Shown in pieces: positions 33,788 through 44,639 of a stretch of 64,000 bases of DNA (its first letter is position 1; each line of letters opens with the position of its first letter). Made by a program: the position numbers and the translations under genes. A model generated the notes under the pieces. That model saw only the letters and a program-made list of their open reading frames with translations, made no database searches and had not been told where the DNA came from. Source of the DNA: Bathynomus jamesi (lineage: Eukaryota; Arthropoda; Malacostraca; Isopoda; Cirolanidae); assembly GCA_023014485.1 (NCBI GenBank), contig JAJOZX010002354.1, forward strand, positions 402,501 to 466,500, written 5' to 3'.

Positions 33788-34585
33788 ACGGAGGGGTTAA
33801 CATATATATATATATGTGTTATACATGAAAGATCACTCGACTATAATATCCTACACACGAACCAGGATTCAAGAAGCGAGAGGTCATTCGTCTCCATTTC
33901 GTGTACAGCCCTGAGGAGCTCGAGTGCATTCGCTCGTTCGCCAGCCCTAAGTAGCTCGTTATTTTCCCACGTCCGCCTGGGAACTCGGCTCGCCAGGATG
34001 CCACACCGGCACTTTGGCCTTGAGAACCTTGCGCGCTCCTGCGTCTCACGCGGGCAACGCATTTCTGACGCTTGACGGAATAGGATTCCGCCGTATATAA
34101 GGAGGAATCCGAAGCTTGGACACTCAGATTCAGAACGGGCTAGGCTGAACGCTCAAGAAAAGGTCTCCGAAGGTGATGGGCGCATTTCACCCCATAGGAA
34201 ATTGCTTTATATTGGAAATTCGGGTTAGAGGATCTGACTGAAGGAAATTGCAGTAGACCCAAATAATATTTAACGTAATTTTAAATCAATCTTAGAGTTA
34301 AGAACTAAACCATTATAAACTTATTGACCTTATGTTGGAGAAATCATTTTATGAACTTTGTGAAGAAAATTTGATTTGCTGAAATTGTTTAATCACCGTC
34401 TTACCTAAATTCAATTAAAATTATAGCCTCCGACGCGTTTCAATTGTTCTTTGACCTTTGGAGACTTGTGATAAGAAATTTCTACCCAGTGACCCTTAAA
34501 CGGATTTAATTCCGGCGTGCTCTGCGGCGAGGGTTCCACCAGACATTGAGACGGTGATTCCCATCCAGGAGTACATAATATATAC
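33788..34585 (+). repeat. LTR- or promoter-like segment
   Basis: A TATA box (CGTATATAAGGA, about 34090) is followed by a non-coding leader with a CACTCAGATTC start-like site. About 450 bp further, a GC-richer end reads CCAGGAGTACA before TA repeats. A start at TGTGTTATACATG and an end at ...TACA would be compatible with a solo LTR (TG...CA), but I find no clean target duplication in the TA-rich flanks and no primer-binding site. No coding sequence. Confidence 0.3.
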
Positions 34586-34628
34586 CCTCTTGGAGTAAAT
34601 CAATTTTACTCGACTCCTCCGAGGGGCC

Positions 34629-34629
<1 letters not shown>

Positions 34630-34698
<69 letters not shown>

Positions 34699-34702
34699 TA
34701 TA
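34630..34702. repeat. (TA)n microsatellite
   Basis: Nearly pure TA repeat directly abutting a mariner end; similar tracts lie at 35431-35465, 35620-35698, 36485-36560 and 36624-36672. Confidence 0.95.
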
Positions 34703-35425
34703 CAGGGTGGGCCGAAAGTCTAGACCATAGGAAAATATTATTTTAATACATAAATTACAACAAATGGTAAATACTTAAAATGAATATCAACTTTAACTCG
34801 TAAATGCGTATCCGTGATACTGTACAGTGGTTCGTACTCCAGTATAAACAACAAATTATAACAAATGCTGAAATTGCGGCCTCTGACATCGAGACACTTA
34901 TGGATGGAATTTATGATTTTTAATAATTCTTCGAATTGACGTTCTCGAGATGCGTGTTTCATTTGATAATCTTCTGTTGACTTTACTGGACTATTCGTTA
35001 AAGTTTCATATACCATTGCAGAGGTATTTTCATCAGTTGCAGTTTTTGGACGACCAGAACGCCGTCGATCATGTACACTTCCTGTTTCTTGAAACGTTTA
35101 AACAACTTGCCAACAGTCGCATGTGTTACTGGATGCTTATCAGGATGATTTCTATTGAATTCGGTAGCAACTTCTCTGTGTGTAGCGCCCTGTCTTGCGT
35201 ACATGAGCACAAGTTCTACTCGGTCTTCTGTTGTTAGATTCGAAGCCATTTCTGGGCTGAAATAAAAAAAGTATTTGAGTATTTATACTGGAGTACGAAC
35301 TACTGTACAGTATCACGGATACGCATTTACGAGTTAAAGTTGATATTCATTTTAAGTATTTACCATTGTTGTAATTTATGTATTAAAATAAATATTTTCC
35401 TATGGATCCAGACTTTCGGCCCACC

Positions 35426-35428
<3 letters not shown>
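34703..35428 (-). mobile_element. Internally deleted mariner-like element
   Basis: Terminal repeats CAGGGTGGGCCGAAAGTCT / CAGGGTGGGCCGAAAGTCT (extending with homology for ~150 bp) are flanked by TA. The minus strand keeps an N-terminal helix-turn-helix segment from about 35249 ('LTTEDRVELVLMYARQGATHREVA') that is typical of one mariner branch. The catalytic middle is missing and a TIR-proximal tail follows, so it is non-autonomous. Confidence 0.9.
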
Positions 35429-35465
<37 letters not shown>

Positions 35466-35468
<3 letters not shown>

Positions 35469-35580
35469 ATGAATAAAACCACGAGGGAAAGGAAACAGAA
35501 TGGTGCTCAAGCGCTTTCGTCCAATGACATCCTCAGGAACACCCACGTGTTTCCTTTCCTTCGTGGTTTTATTCATCATG
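35466..35580. repeat. Inverted-repeat fragment with hammerhead-like core
   Basis: 28-bp arms (TGATGAATAAAACCACGA...) at 35467-35496 and 35549-35579 enclose a segment that on the minus strand reads CTGAGGA (35530-35536), a short stem-loop with ATTG loop, then GAAA (35514-35517). CUGANGA-stem II-GAAA is the conserved core of hammerhead ribozymes, which are known in Penelope-like retroelement termini. Stem III is not convincing by eye, so this is tentative. Confidence 0.4.
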
Positions 35581-35628
35581 AATATTTTTCACGTGTTACT
35601 TTCGTGAAATAATTTTCATATATATATA

Positions 35629-35698
<70 letters not shown>

Positions 35699-35701
<3 letters not shown>

Positions 35702-36481
35702 GGTGTCCCATAAGTCCGGCATCATAGGAAAACTAATAAAAAAAAGGCAAACAAAAGCTTTTAATTACAGAACGTGCTCAATATGTCCACCATTGTTTTC
35801 AATACACAAATTCAGACGTGATACCCAGTCAGCAAGCACACGGTGAATGATGTCAGGAGTAATGGTGTACATGCCCCAATAATGCGCTGCCGCAAATGTT
35901 AACACTCCTAATTTTCTCTGCGTATACCAGCGCTTTCAAGTGGCCCCAGAGATAAAAATCTAGTGGCGCGAGATCCCGGCTTCTAGCTGGCCATTCACAG
36001 GCTCTCGACGTCCTATCCAATGACCAGGGAATTGTTGGTACAGGTATTCCCTTACTTGGGTGCTGTATGTGCAGGAGCGCCGTCTGTGGAACTATGTGGA
36101 AAAATTTCCTTCTTCGTTAAGACACTGGGAAATGCTTCTTCCTTGAGCATACGTAGGTAGGTGCCTCCAGTGTCATGTTCATCGAAAAAGAGGGGGCCTA
36201 TGATGCGATCCTTCCAAGTGCCACACCATACCATCACCCGAGATGCACCTTGTTCCTTTGAAGAGGTATACCAGTGAGGGTTGTTTGAGACCAGTAGCGG
36301 GTGTTCTGTCGATTTACCTCACCATTTCCAAAAAAACAGCCTCGTCACTGAACAGAATGGTGGACGGGAAATTGGTATCCCGAGCATAGACATTATGGCC
36401 TGTAGAAGAGAAAAATATGAATTATGGTTTGTAGAAATAGAAAAATATGAATTTCTCCTATGATGCCGGACTTATGTGACA

Positions 36482-36483
<2 letters not shown>
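35699..36483 (-). mobile_element. Second mariner-like element, decayed
   Basis: Ends CAGGGTGTCCCATAAGTCC / TGGTGTCACATAAGTCC lie in TA repeats. Both continue GGCATCATAGGA inward. The minus strand encodes decayed transposase: 'MMVWCGTWKDRIIGPLFFDE' and 'DGAPAHTAPK' (36052-36237), followed by frameshifted remnants of the 'SRDLAPLDF' region. The gene is broken by several frameshifts. Confidence 0.85.
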
Positions 36484-36541
<58 letters not shown>

Positions 36542-36620
36542 TATTATATATATATATATAATGTTGTCAAAGATGCTTGGAGCTGTTTGCACTCTGGTCT
36601 ATATAGTATTTAAAAAAAAT

Positions 36621-36666
<46 letters not shown>

Positions 36667-37317
36667 TATACAGGTCTATGGTCGATTGCTATCAACCTGG
36701 CGATCCGGTGAAAATTTCCACCATATTTAATGCCAAGAGTCGATGGCAAAAGGCCTATGTTTTTTGTAAAACGTTGTGTTTGTGGTCTTCAAAAGATCTT
36801 GGGTAGTTTTAGTTGCCTTCGGTATTTAGCGCAGCCCAATGGTAAAAAAGAAAACCACCATACCTTCTTTTTTCGTTGAAGGTCGCCTCTGCTTGTCGGA
36901 CGCGCAGTTGCCTACCGCACTTCTTTCTCGATGCAGGCAACTTGATTACACAAGGCGCATGCTAAGTCCAATTAACACAGGCAACTCACTATGCCTAATT
37001 ACACTCGGAGATAGACCTATCCTATAATTTTATTAGTGTTTTTCGCTCAGAACTTGTAGGAAGATTAAACACATCTTCCTTGCCAACAGCAATGCTCACA
37101 ACTAGACCGCTCTGAGCTAAATCTTTAGTCTTAAATTTTGCTTAAGTCAGCAAACGGAAAAACATCAGACGTATTCATTACTTCTCTTCTCGAAATAATT
37201 TTCATGAGTCAGTGATGGAAAATTTTTATACGAAAAAATACGTTCTTGCTTGTTGTTATGTAATCCCAATGCCTACATATTTTGTTCTACTGATGGCAAT
37301 TTTCCTCATTATCAATG

Positions 37318-40300
37318 TAGTCCGGTTGCAAGGGGTGGGAACCCTGCATTTTTTGTTATAAAGTAAATCTTGACATATTTTGAAAGCTTATACTACCCCA
37401 TTCAAGAATCAATCGGGTGTACACCTGACCCCCGCTTGGCTTTTTCAATTTGGCCGCCATTTTCCAAGATGGCCGGCGAAACTGAAAAATCCCGTATCCT
37501 GGTCAATACTTGATGGATTTTGATGATCTTGGTGTCATTTCGAGGGGATTTCAGGTTGATGAGTCGATCTGGAGGGGTTGCAGATACTTTGGGAGTCGTT
37601 TTCACCCACATTCGTCAATACTCAAGGTCATTGGAGGTCAAACGCCCCCCGAAATAAGGAATATCCCATATCCTGGGCAGTCGTGGAGATATTTTGGTGA
37701 TCTTACTGTCGTTTTTATGGTTTTGGGCGAGACTGAGTAGTTCTATAGGCACATGATAACAGTAGGATATCATTTTGCAACTCCATGAGTCAAGTCAAGG
37801 TCATTTGAGGTTAAAGTTTGGCCTTGAAATATGATAATGCCACAGTTGACATCACTGTATTTGCTTTATTTCAGTGACAATTTCTACAATCTAGCTAACT
37901 GTTGAGCACTTAACATCTTTTCTGCAGATAAAACCAGATCATAATACTTAAATGACATAACCCACATTATACGGATATGGATTTCGGATATAAACCACAA
38001 TTTATGCTGAAGTGCAGGGCACATGCATTCTATGGAAGGTTGCAAAGCTACAAGATATGACCTCGTAAGCAAAACAAAGCTCACACCAAGCTGGGGGATT
38101 GGCATTGACACCTTTGATGCAGTTATTCACATTAGGTAACCACCTATTGGAGGCAAATATCAAAAGACATGGTTGTGTCAGGATCGTCAGGATCATCAGT
38201 CTGCTCTTTGTTTGCGCTTTGGGCCAATGGATTGTTGCAATCCATGCCGCTGCCACATACACAGAACATTGTGCAAGGGATTCCGCGTCCCATGCAGCCG
38301 CAGCGACTCCCCCTGCATGCTGATTGTGATTCACACCCACATCTGTTTAGCTTCAGAACTTCATCTGGTGCTAAGCACACTCCTTCACCAACTGTTTTGG
38401 GGATGAGAACTCTGTTTGTTTCGTCTCTCTCCCACCCATAATGCACAGGATCAAGTGGTGGTGGGTCACACTTTAGTGCATCGAGCCAGTTCGCCACAGT
38501 GTAGTGGGCTCTGAGCACATTTTGATGGAAAGCTTCAGTTGTTGGTGGTAGAGAACATAGTTTGGGTGCAGCAGTTCCCGACTTCCCTGTCTTCTGAGCC
38601 CATACTCGCTGACGGACGACACTCAGTAAGAGATAAGGATTTCTTATCCCCATAGCATGCAACAATGAACGCTGTTGCTTCTTTCTCGATATGGCCAAAG
38701 CATGCATCAAGGGACCCCAGCTTGTCTAGCTTCCGACCCTTCTTGGCTGTGGCAGTGGCAGTGGCTTTGCCGATGCCATGTATTGCTGCAACTGTGTCAC
38801 AAGCACTCAAAGCGTGTAGTTTGAGGATTTGTGGGGTGATGCCTTTGTGCTGGGTTACAGTTGCTCGGATGTCCACTGATTTTCTGCCACGCACTGGAGA
38901 CTCCATAATCATGGGACAGCCTAGTTTCTTAAATTCATAGAAGTGAGTCAGCATGGCAAACACGTCTATGTCATCACAAATGATGGAGATGCGGGCATCA
39001 GAATCTTTCTCAGCTTGTGCGATAGCGTGTTGTGTTATTATCACGTCAGCCTCTTCATGAGATGATGAGAGCTCCAATGCTGCTCGACTCCTGCCTCGCA
39101 CAATGGAAGTCGGTATGGTCTGCCATCCTGCAAGCACTAGCTCATGGTCTTGGGTTACAGTTGCGAGATACTCACTGTCAGCAAAGATTTGCTTACAGAG
39201 CAGCCTCTTTATTTGCTCCTTGTTCGCGGTGCACCTGAGAACAGCGTCTCTTGTAGGCAATGGGTTGTTGAGGTACAGCTTGTGAACTCTGCTGCTCTTG
39301 CTTCTCATTGCCCGAGTGCTTGATTTCGGAGAGAGATCATAGTAGTGATCAAAAGCTAGTACTACAGATGCATGAGAAAGATGTTTCGGTAGGCATACTT
39401 TGAAGGTTTGGATAAATGTAGCAACTGTGCCACTAGCAGGCCAGTCAATTGTCCACAAAACAGCTGACGCATCCATGATAACAACTGTTGGTCGACCCCA
39501 TGTTCGAGAGGATGTTTCCACTCCTAAATTCTGCTTCAATGCGGACTTAGCTGCAGTTCTCATTAAGCCATCTGGTTGGAACAGTGCGGGTGGGTATGCC
39601 GCAAGCTCTGTTGAGAATATATTGGTCAAGTCAAGTTCGCGTTTGCTCATCAGCAAACCGATGACGCGTGCATAAATCTTTTCTTGGTCCATAACCAAGT
39701 GGACACCCACCTTGATATGTTTCGTTTTACTTGCAAAGGTGATGACATGTTTGGAAATGGTGCCATAAAAGCCTTGTGGCCATGATGATTCGTTCTGTGC
39801 CAGTTGCGTCTTTCCAATAATAACAGCTCTATCGGCATTGGCATCTGGAGATGCAAGCTGCCCTGTCTGAATATTGTATAAGTAGTTGCCTCCTGGATGT
39901 GACTCTGGATCCATTGGATCCATGCACTTAGAAAGGGAATCATGAAGTGATTGGAGATCTTCTCCATCATGTTTGTTGCGACCTCCTGCCTCCTCTTTGT
40001 GGTACAGATGGAATGTTTCTAGGTGCTCACTCATATCTAGGAGGTCAGCAGTCAGACTCCCTGTCAGAAATCCCTGATTTCATTTTAAACCCTATAGAAC
40101 TACTCAGTCTCGCCCAAAACCATAAAAACGACAGTGAGATCACCAAAATATCTCTACGACTGCCCGGGATATGGGATATTCCTTATTTCGGGGGCGTTTG
40201 ACCTCCACTGACCTTGAGTATTGACAAATGTTGGTCAAAACGACTCCCAGAGTATCTGCAACCCCTCCAGATCGACTCATCATCCTAAAAACCCCTAGAA

Positions 40301-40531
40301 GTGACACCAAAATCATCAAAATCCATGAAGTATTGACCAGGACATGGGATTTTTCAGTTTCGCCGGCCATCTTGGAAAATGGCGGCCATATTGAAAAAGC
40401 CAAGCGGGGGTCAGGTGTACACCCGATGGATTCTTGAATGGGGTAGTATAAGCTTTCAAAATATGTCAAGATTTGCTTTATAACAAACAATGCAGGGTTT
40501 CAGTAAAATCAGGGTCTGTACTACCGGACTA
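37318..40531 (-). mobile_element. Long-TIR transposon encoding FEN/PIN-like nuclease and Cys-rich domain
   Basis: 3,214 bp. The ends TAGTCCGGT... are inverted copies. Strong inverted similarity includes 37340-37740 versus 40085-40500 (TIRs of roughly 400 bp). A 3-bp duplication ATG (37315-37317, 40532-40534) flanks it, and copy 2 of repeat R shows the empty site (reads CAATAGGCTTT where copy 1 without the insert would read CAATGGGCTTT). One minus-strand gene fills the interior. No DDE transposase is visible. Confidence 0.88.
38144..40034 (-). pseudogene. FEN/PIN-like nuclease with C-terminal CXC-type cysteine cluster, one frameshift
   Basis: The ATG at 40034 opens 499 codons; homologous coding continues in a second frame to 38144 after a frameshift near 38610, giving roughly 630 residues in the ancestral protein. 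Acidic motifs in order are 'TVVIMDASAVLWTIDW', 'VVLAFDHYYDLSP', 'EADVIITQHAI', 'IICDDIDVFAML' and 'LSACDTVAAIHGIGKATA'. Asp-rich strands followed by a CD...GIGK helix-hairpin element are the layout of XPG/FEN and PIN-like nucleases. The C-terminus carries 'RCGCESQSACRGSRCGC' and 'PCTMFCVCGSGMDCNNP', resembling Tesmin/TSO1 CXC DNA-binding clusters. I know similar unannotated proteins from marine invertebrates and fish. Function in transposition is inferred. Confidence 0.75.
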
Positions 40532-40733
40532 ATGGGCTTTATCACAAATCCTGAGGAAATTTGCAGTTATTTAATACAATGAATTAATATTTTGTATTTA
40601 ACTATGAAATAAAGATACCATATTGTAAGCGTATTTAGACCTTGGTGTGAACTGTAATGTAAAGTGTATGACAGCGTGTATAGTTTTTCCAGACAGTATA
40701 TACTGTATGTATGTATACTAAATTATTAATATA

Positions 40734-41222
40734 CAAGGTGTACACAAATTACCTTTACAATTTCATGCGTAGTTGTTGGATGTCAGATTATTGCACAGGT
40801 TGTACACAAATTACGAAATTGGCACAAAATTCCCTTAACATGCATTTCCCAAATCGGTGCATTGGCCATGGGGGGCCCATCTCTTGATAGGCCAGATCAC
40901 CAGACATAATATCCTGTGACTTTTTCTATGGGTTTATGTAAAAGACTGCGTGTACACAACTCCAGTGGCCAACATCGACGATTTAAAGACCAGAATTGCT
41001 GCTGCTGCTGCAAGAGTTGATGTTGAAATGTTGCAGCGTACATGGATGCAGATAGAATACCGTTTGGACATTTTACGTGTGACAAATAGTGTCATGTTGA
41101 ATTTGTTTAAGGTTATGCGAAACTTTATTACTTTCTCTCACAGATGGCACAAAAACGGTATATGTACCTCGTTTCCTAATATTTTTATTTGAGAAGTTGT
41201 AAGATAATTTGTATACACCCTG
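40734..41222 (+). mobile_element. Deleted mariner-like element with transposase C-terminus
   Basis: Terminal repeats CAAGGTGTACACAAATTA and (inward from right) CAGGGTGTATACAAATTA are flanked by TA. The plus strand retains the end of a transposase: 'VYTTPVANIDDLKTRIAAAA' and 'MLQRTWMQIEYRLDILRVT' (about 40950-41090). The N-terminal and catalytic parts are gone. Confidence 0.88.
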
Positions 41223-41229
41223 TATATAT

Positions 41230-41560
41230 TTTTTTACTTGTCAGTCTGTGTTCAGCTCTTCATATACGCACCCACTTTGACTTTGGTTGCAGTGGTCTGA
41301 GCTTTCGTATTTTATCTTTAACCTATAGTTCCATTTTCATTCCTGTGTATTCCAGACTTTATCTAAATTTCCTTCAAATATACTTACTGAACTTGAATCA
41401 GTGACATACTCTGGCAATCCATTCCAGTTATTTACTATTCTGCTGCAGAGGGAATATTTTCTGATATTTAACCTGTTCCTCTTCTTGAAGATCTTCTTGG
41501 AGTGTCCTCTAGTTATACTCTCTTCATTTAGTTTCAGTATGCCCGCACTGCCATCACTAT
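41230..41560 (-). mobile_element. CR1/L2-like LINE C-terminus (distal piece)
   Basis: The minus strand reads the characteristic LINE tail 'RGHSKKIFKKRNRLNIRKYS' and 'SRIVNNWNGLPEYVTDSSS' (41390-41520), then a stop and 3' region. Its upstream partner lies at 43735-43960, beyond repeat R copy 2, so the R insertion split the LINE. Confidence 0.75.
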
Positions 41561-42150
41561 TATGGAAAAACTATACATGTCTGTCATACACTTTACATTA
41601 CAGTTTACAACAAAGCTTAATTCAAACCCAGGCTTATACATGCCCACAATATGGTATCATATATGGTACCTTTATTTCATAATTAAATACAAATTATTCA
41701 TTTATTGTATTAAATAACTACAAAATTGCTTCGGGATTGACGACAAAGCCTATTGGAAATGAAAAAAATTGTCATACATAGAACCCAATATGTAAGCATT
41801 GGGCTTACATAACAACAACAAAAACGCATTATTTCGTATCAAAATTTTCCATTGATGAGTCATGAAAATGACTTCGAGAGAAGAAATAATGAAAACACAA
41901 AAATTAGACATCTGGGGACTTTGTAAAGTAAGCAAATTTTAAGACAAAGACTTTGCAGCCAGAGCTGCCTAGTTACAAGCATTGCTTTAGGCAAGGAAGA
42001 CGTGCTTAATTTTCCTACAATTTCGGAGTGAAAACCTAATAATATAAAACCAATAACACAAAATGATAGGCCTATTCCTTCAGGTATTTGAGCATAGTGA
42101 ATTGCGTATATTAATTAAAATAAACTCGTTGCTTAACCCTATCGCTTGCA

Positions 42151-43415
42151 CAGAGATGGGCAGTATTTAAATACATTTGTATTGTAGTACTTGTATTTAT
42201 AAATACTTTTTTCAGTGTGTATTTAAATACATATTTAAATACTTTGAAAGAGTATTTGTTATTTGAAAATACATATTTTTAAATACATTTTGCAAATACA
42301 TTTCTTAGTCTCAACTGTCAGATAATAATTTGTGCCCTGAAACAAAATACAAAATCCTTCTAATCATCTAAGCCACCTGATCCAATCGTTACTAGATGGG
42401 CCAGTTGGTCGAATGCAGCGTTTTATTACGCAAGGCATCTTCCGAAAGTAAGACAGATTGTGGAAGGATTCGAGGGCAACGGGATCCTCGTTAAAAGAGC
42501 GAAAGCTGGCATCAAATCAGATGGGTTAGGTTTTCAGTTCTTACAGTTGCAAGAACAGTACTCTTCATTATGTTCTCTTTTAGAAAAAAATGGAGAGCAC
42601 AGATTTTACTATCAAAGAAGCATACGAAGCGGTCAATACCATATATTTTGGAGAAGATTATGTTAATATAAAAAATTATATCAAAAAGCGTTTGCAAACA
42701 AATGATACCAAGGATATAATTTTGATGACCAGGAATGCTATATCTCCATCATTATACGTTCTACTGAAAAACTGTCAACCTACCTCAGCATCAGTCGAAA
42801 GAAGTTTTTCGATTCTTCGAAAACTCCTAGCCAAAGACAGAAACTTCAAATCCGAAAATGTTAAAAACTATATTGCGGTGTTGTATAATGTAGATGTGGA
42901 ATAATTGTATTTAAAGATGTTAACTGACCGCATATGGAGTGTTATATATTAGTTTTATGTATCAATCTATAAATAAATTATACAATTTATCACTAAAATT
43001 ATACAACTAATAGTTTGTAATCACGAAAATTGCTTTACAATAAGTCAAATTAGACAATTTAATGGTACATATTTATTTGGTTAATAAAGTCAATTTTGTT
43101 TTTGGTTTTAGGTTAATAAAAAATTGCCCTACTTATGAGTTATGCATATATGTTTATAAAGTCTAATAGATGATAATATCAAAAAACTAATGCTACCAAG
43201 AGATAGGTTTTAGAAAAAATTCTGGCATGATATACTAGTTGGATAAGTATTTAAAAATGTATTTGAAATGTATTTAAATAGATTTTTTGATGTAGTGTAT
43301 TTAGTATTTAAATGCATTTTGAAAATATGTAATGTATTTGGTATTTAAACACTTTTTTAAGGAAGTAATGTATTTAGTATTTAATTGCATTTAAAGTATT
43401 TTGTGCCCATCTCTG
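42151..43415 (+). mobile_element. Deleted hAT element ('CAGAGATGGGCA' ends)
   Basis: Ends CAGAGATGGGCAGTATTTAAATAC and CAGAGATGGGCACAAAATAC (inward) with an 8-bp target duplication differing at one base (CGCTTGCA 42143-42150, CGCTTACA 43416-43423). Subterminal regions are filled with TATTTAAATACATTT repeats on both sides. It holds only the transposase C-terminus. Confidence 0.9.
42590..42904 (+). pseudogene. hAT transposase C-terminal fragment
   Basis: A 104-residue frame that ends in the hAT dimerisation motif 'PTSASVERSFSILRKLLAKD' and 'ENVKNYIAVLYN'. The BED finger and RNase H-like core are absent; upstream sequence to 42370 shows only short broken frames. Internal deletion of an autonomous element is the simplest explanation. 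Confidence 0.85.
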
Positions 43416-43734
43416 CGCTTACATCGAAAGAGAGGCGCGATAGGCAGCCGCGCGCCCTACAACCAGAAGCGAGGTCCAACGAAATAATAAGGTATGGTAA
43501 TTTCCTTTTTTACCATTAGGCAGCGTTAAATACCGAAGGCAAATAAATTTAACATTAACCAAAAAAAAAAAAAATACTTAACGAGGTCTTTTGAAGACCT
43601 CCACAAACACACAACTTGTTAACGTAAAGACGTAGGGCTTTTGCCGTCAACTCTGCACCAATATCTGGCGGAAATTTTCACCGGATGAGGTTGACAGTAA
43701 TCAACCATAACCCTATATAGTTTTTTTATAACCA

Positions 43735-43960
43735 TCATAGATTCACTTAAAATCTTATATGCCTTAATCATGTCTCCACGTGTTCATCTATATGCCAACA
43801 ATGGTAAATCTAGTTTCTTGTCATTCTTCATTGGTAGGGCTTTTAACTCTGACACCAGCTTGGTTGCCCGGTGCCGTACATTTTCCAAAAATGGACTCCA
43901 AATCTGATTAGCATACTCAAGGTGAGGTCTCACGAGTGCAGCAAACAATAATTTAAATAT
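43735..43960 (-). mobile_element. CR1/L2-like LINE (proximal piece)
   Basis: The minus strand encodes 'HLEYANQIWSPFLENV', 'RHRATKLVSELKAL' and 'RGDMIKAYKIL', the block that normally sits just before the segment found at 41390-41520 in this LINE group. One stop is present in 'LLAYR*TRGD'. The two pieces flank repeat R copy 2. Confidence 0.78.
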
Positions 43961-44042
43961 TTACATGTCTACGCACGTGAAAGTTACATTACATTACTCA
44001 TTACATTTCATTTCATTTGGAAAACATGAAGCCACTCGTACC

Positions 44043-44355
44043 CAGGGCCGCCGAGAGAGCGGGAAAGCCGGGTTAAATCCCCAGCGCCCAGACCTCTAGG
44101 GGGCCCGAAAAGAGGGGGGATAAAATCTAAAAATATTAATAAAGCAATTGATTAAATAACAGAGAGGAAATATAATTAATGAACATACATTTTATAGAGA
44201 TTATCATACTGTAGGTTTTGAATAGTGACTTGGACATATAATCAGTTTGCTTGTTATGTACACAAAAAACATTCATAATAAAATACTGAATAAACTGGGG
44301 GGGGGGGCATATACCAATCCTTCCCCGGGGCCCGTGGCAGCTCTCGCCTGCCCTG
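44043..44355. mobile_element. hAT-like MITE with CAGGGC ends
   Basis: 313 bp with ends CAGGGCCGCCGAGAG and CAGGGCAGGCGAGAG (inward) and an 8-bp duplication differing at one base (CTCGTACC 44035-44042, CTCGTACA 44356-44363). Near both ends are GGGGCCCG-type blocks. Non-coding. Confidence 0.82.
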
Positions 44356-44639
44356 CTCGTACAGGCGTACCTACCGAGGTAATCCGAGTCACGAGCTACA
44401 TTTTAATAACACCGGTCTGCATGAAAATCGATTTCTTTATTTTGAGTTGCGATTCTGAAGCAGTTCGCTGCGCTGAATTAAAAAATGCTACCAGTTTTTT
44501 TCTATCACCCACAGTTTTAAAGTTATTAGCAAAACAATTTTGGGGCGTCTTGTAATTTTTTACCTTTGTAATTTCAGATAGATAATTCTAACATTACGTC
44601 TTTAAAAGTTTAATAATGGCTTATTTTGTTATATTTGTG

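Larger units (their letters stand above)
36676..40705 (+). repeat. Dispersed repeat 'R', copy 1 (split by nuclease transposon)
   Basis: The pieces 36676-37317 and 40535-40705 are together an inverted, diverged copy of 41560-43725 (minus its hAT). Alignment is recognisable throughout, for example GAAAATTTCC, GTTGTTATGTAA, CAGTTATTTAATACAAT and AACTGTAATGTAAAGTGTATGAC. Total length without insertions is about 810 bp. No coding sequence. It may be a non-autonomous DNA element; its ends are not sharply defined. Confidence 0.75.
41560..43725 (-). repeat. Dispersed repeat 'R', copy 2 (contains a hAT)
   Basis: Inverted relative of 36676-40705. Interrupted by a hAT at 42151-43415. Flanks carry TATA on both sides (about 41573 and 43721), which may be the target duplication. 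No gene besides the hAT remnant. Confidence 0.72.

Noticed and set aside
36676..43725. A single 7-kb transposon with ~800-bp TIRs
   Set aside because: A CR1-like LINE is continuous across copy 2 of the repeat (43735-43960 and 41230-41560), so copy 2 is better read as an independent insertion.
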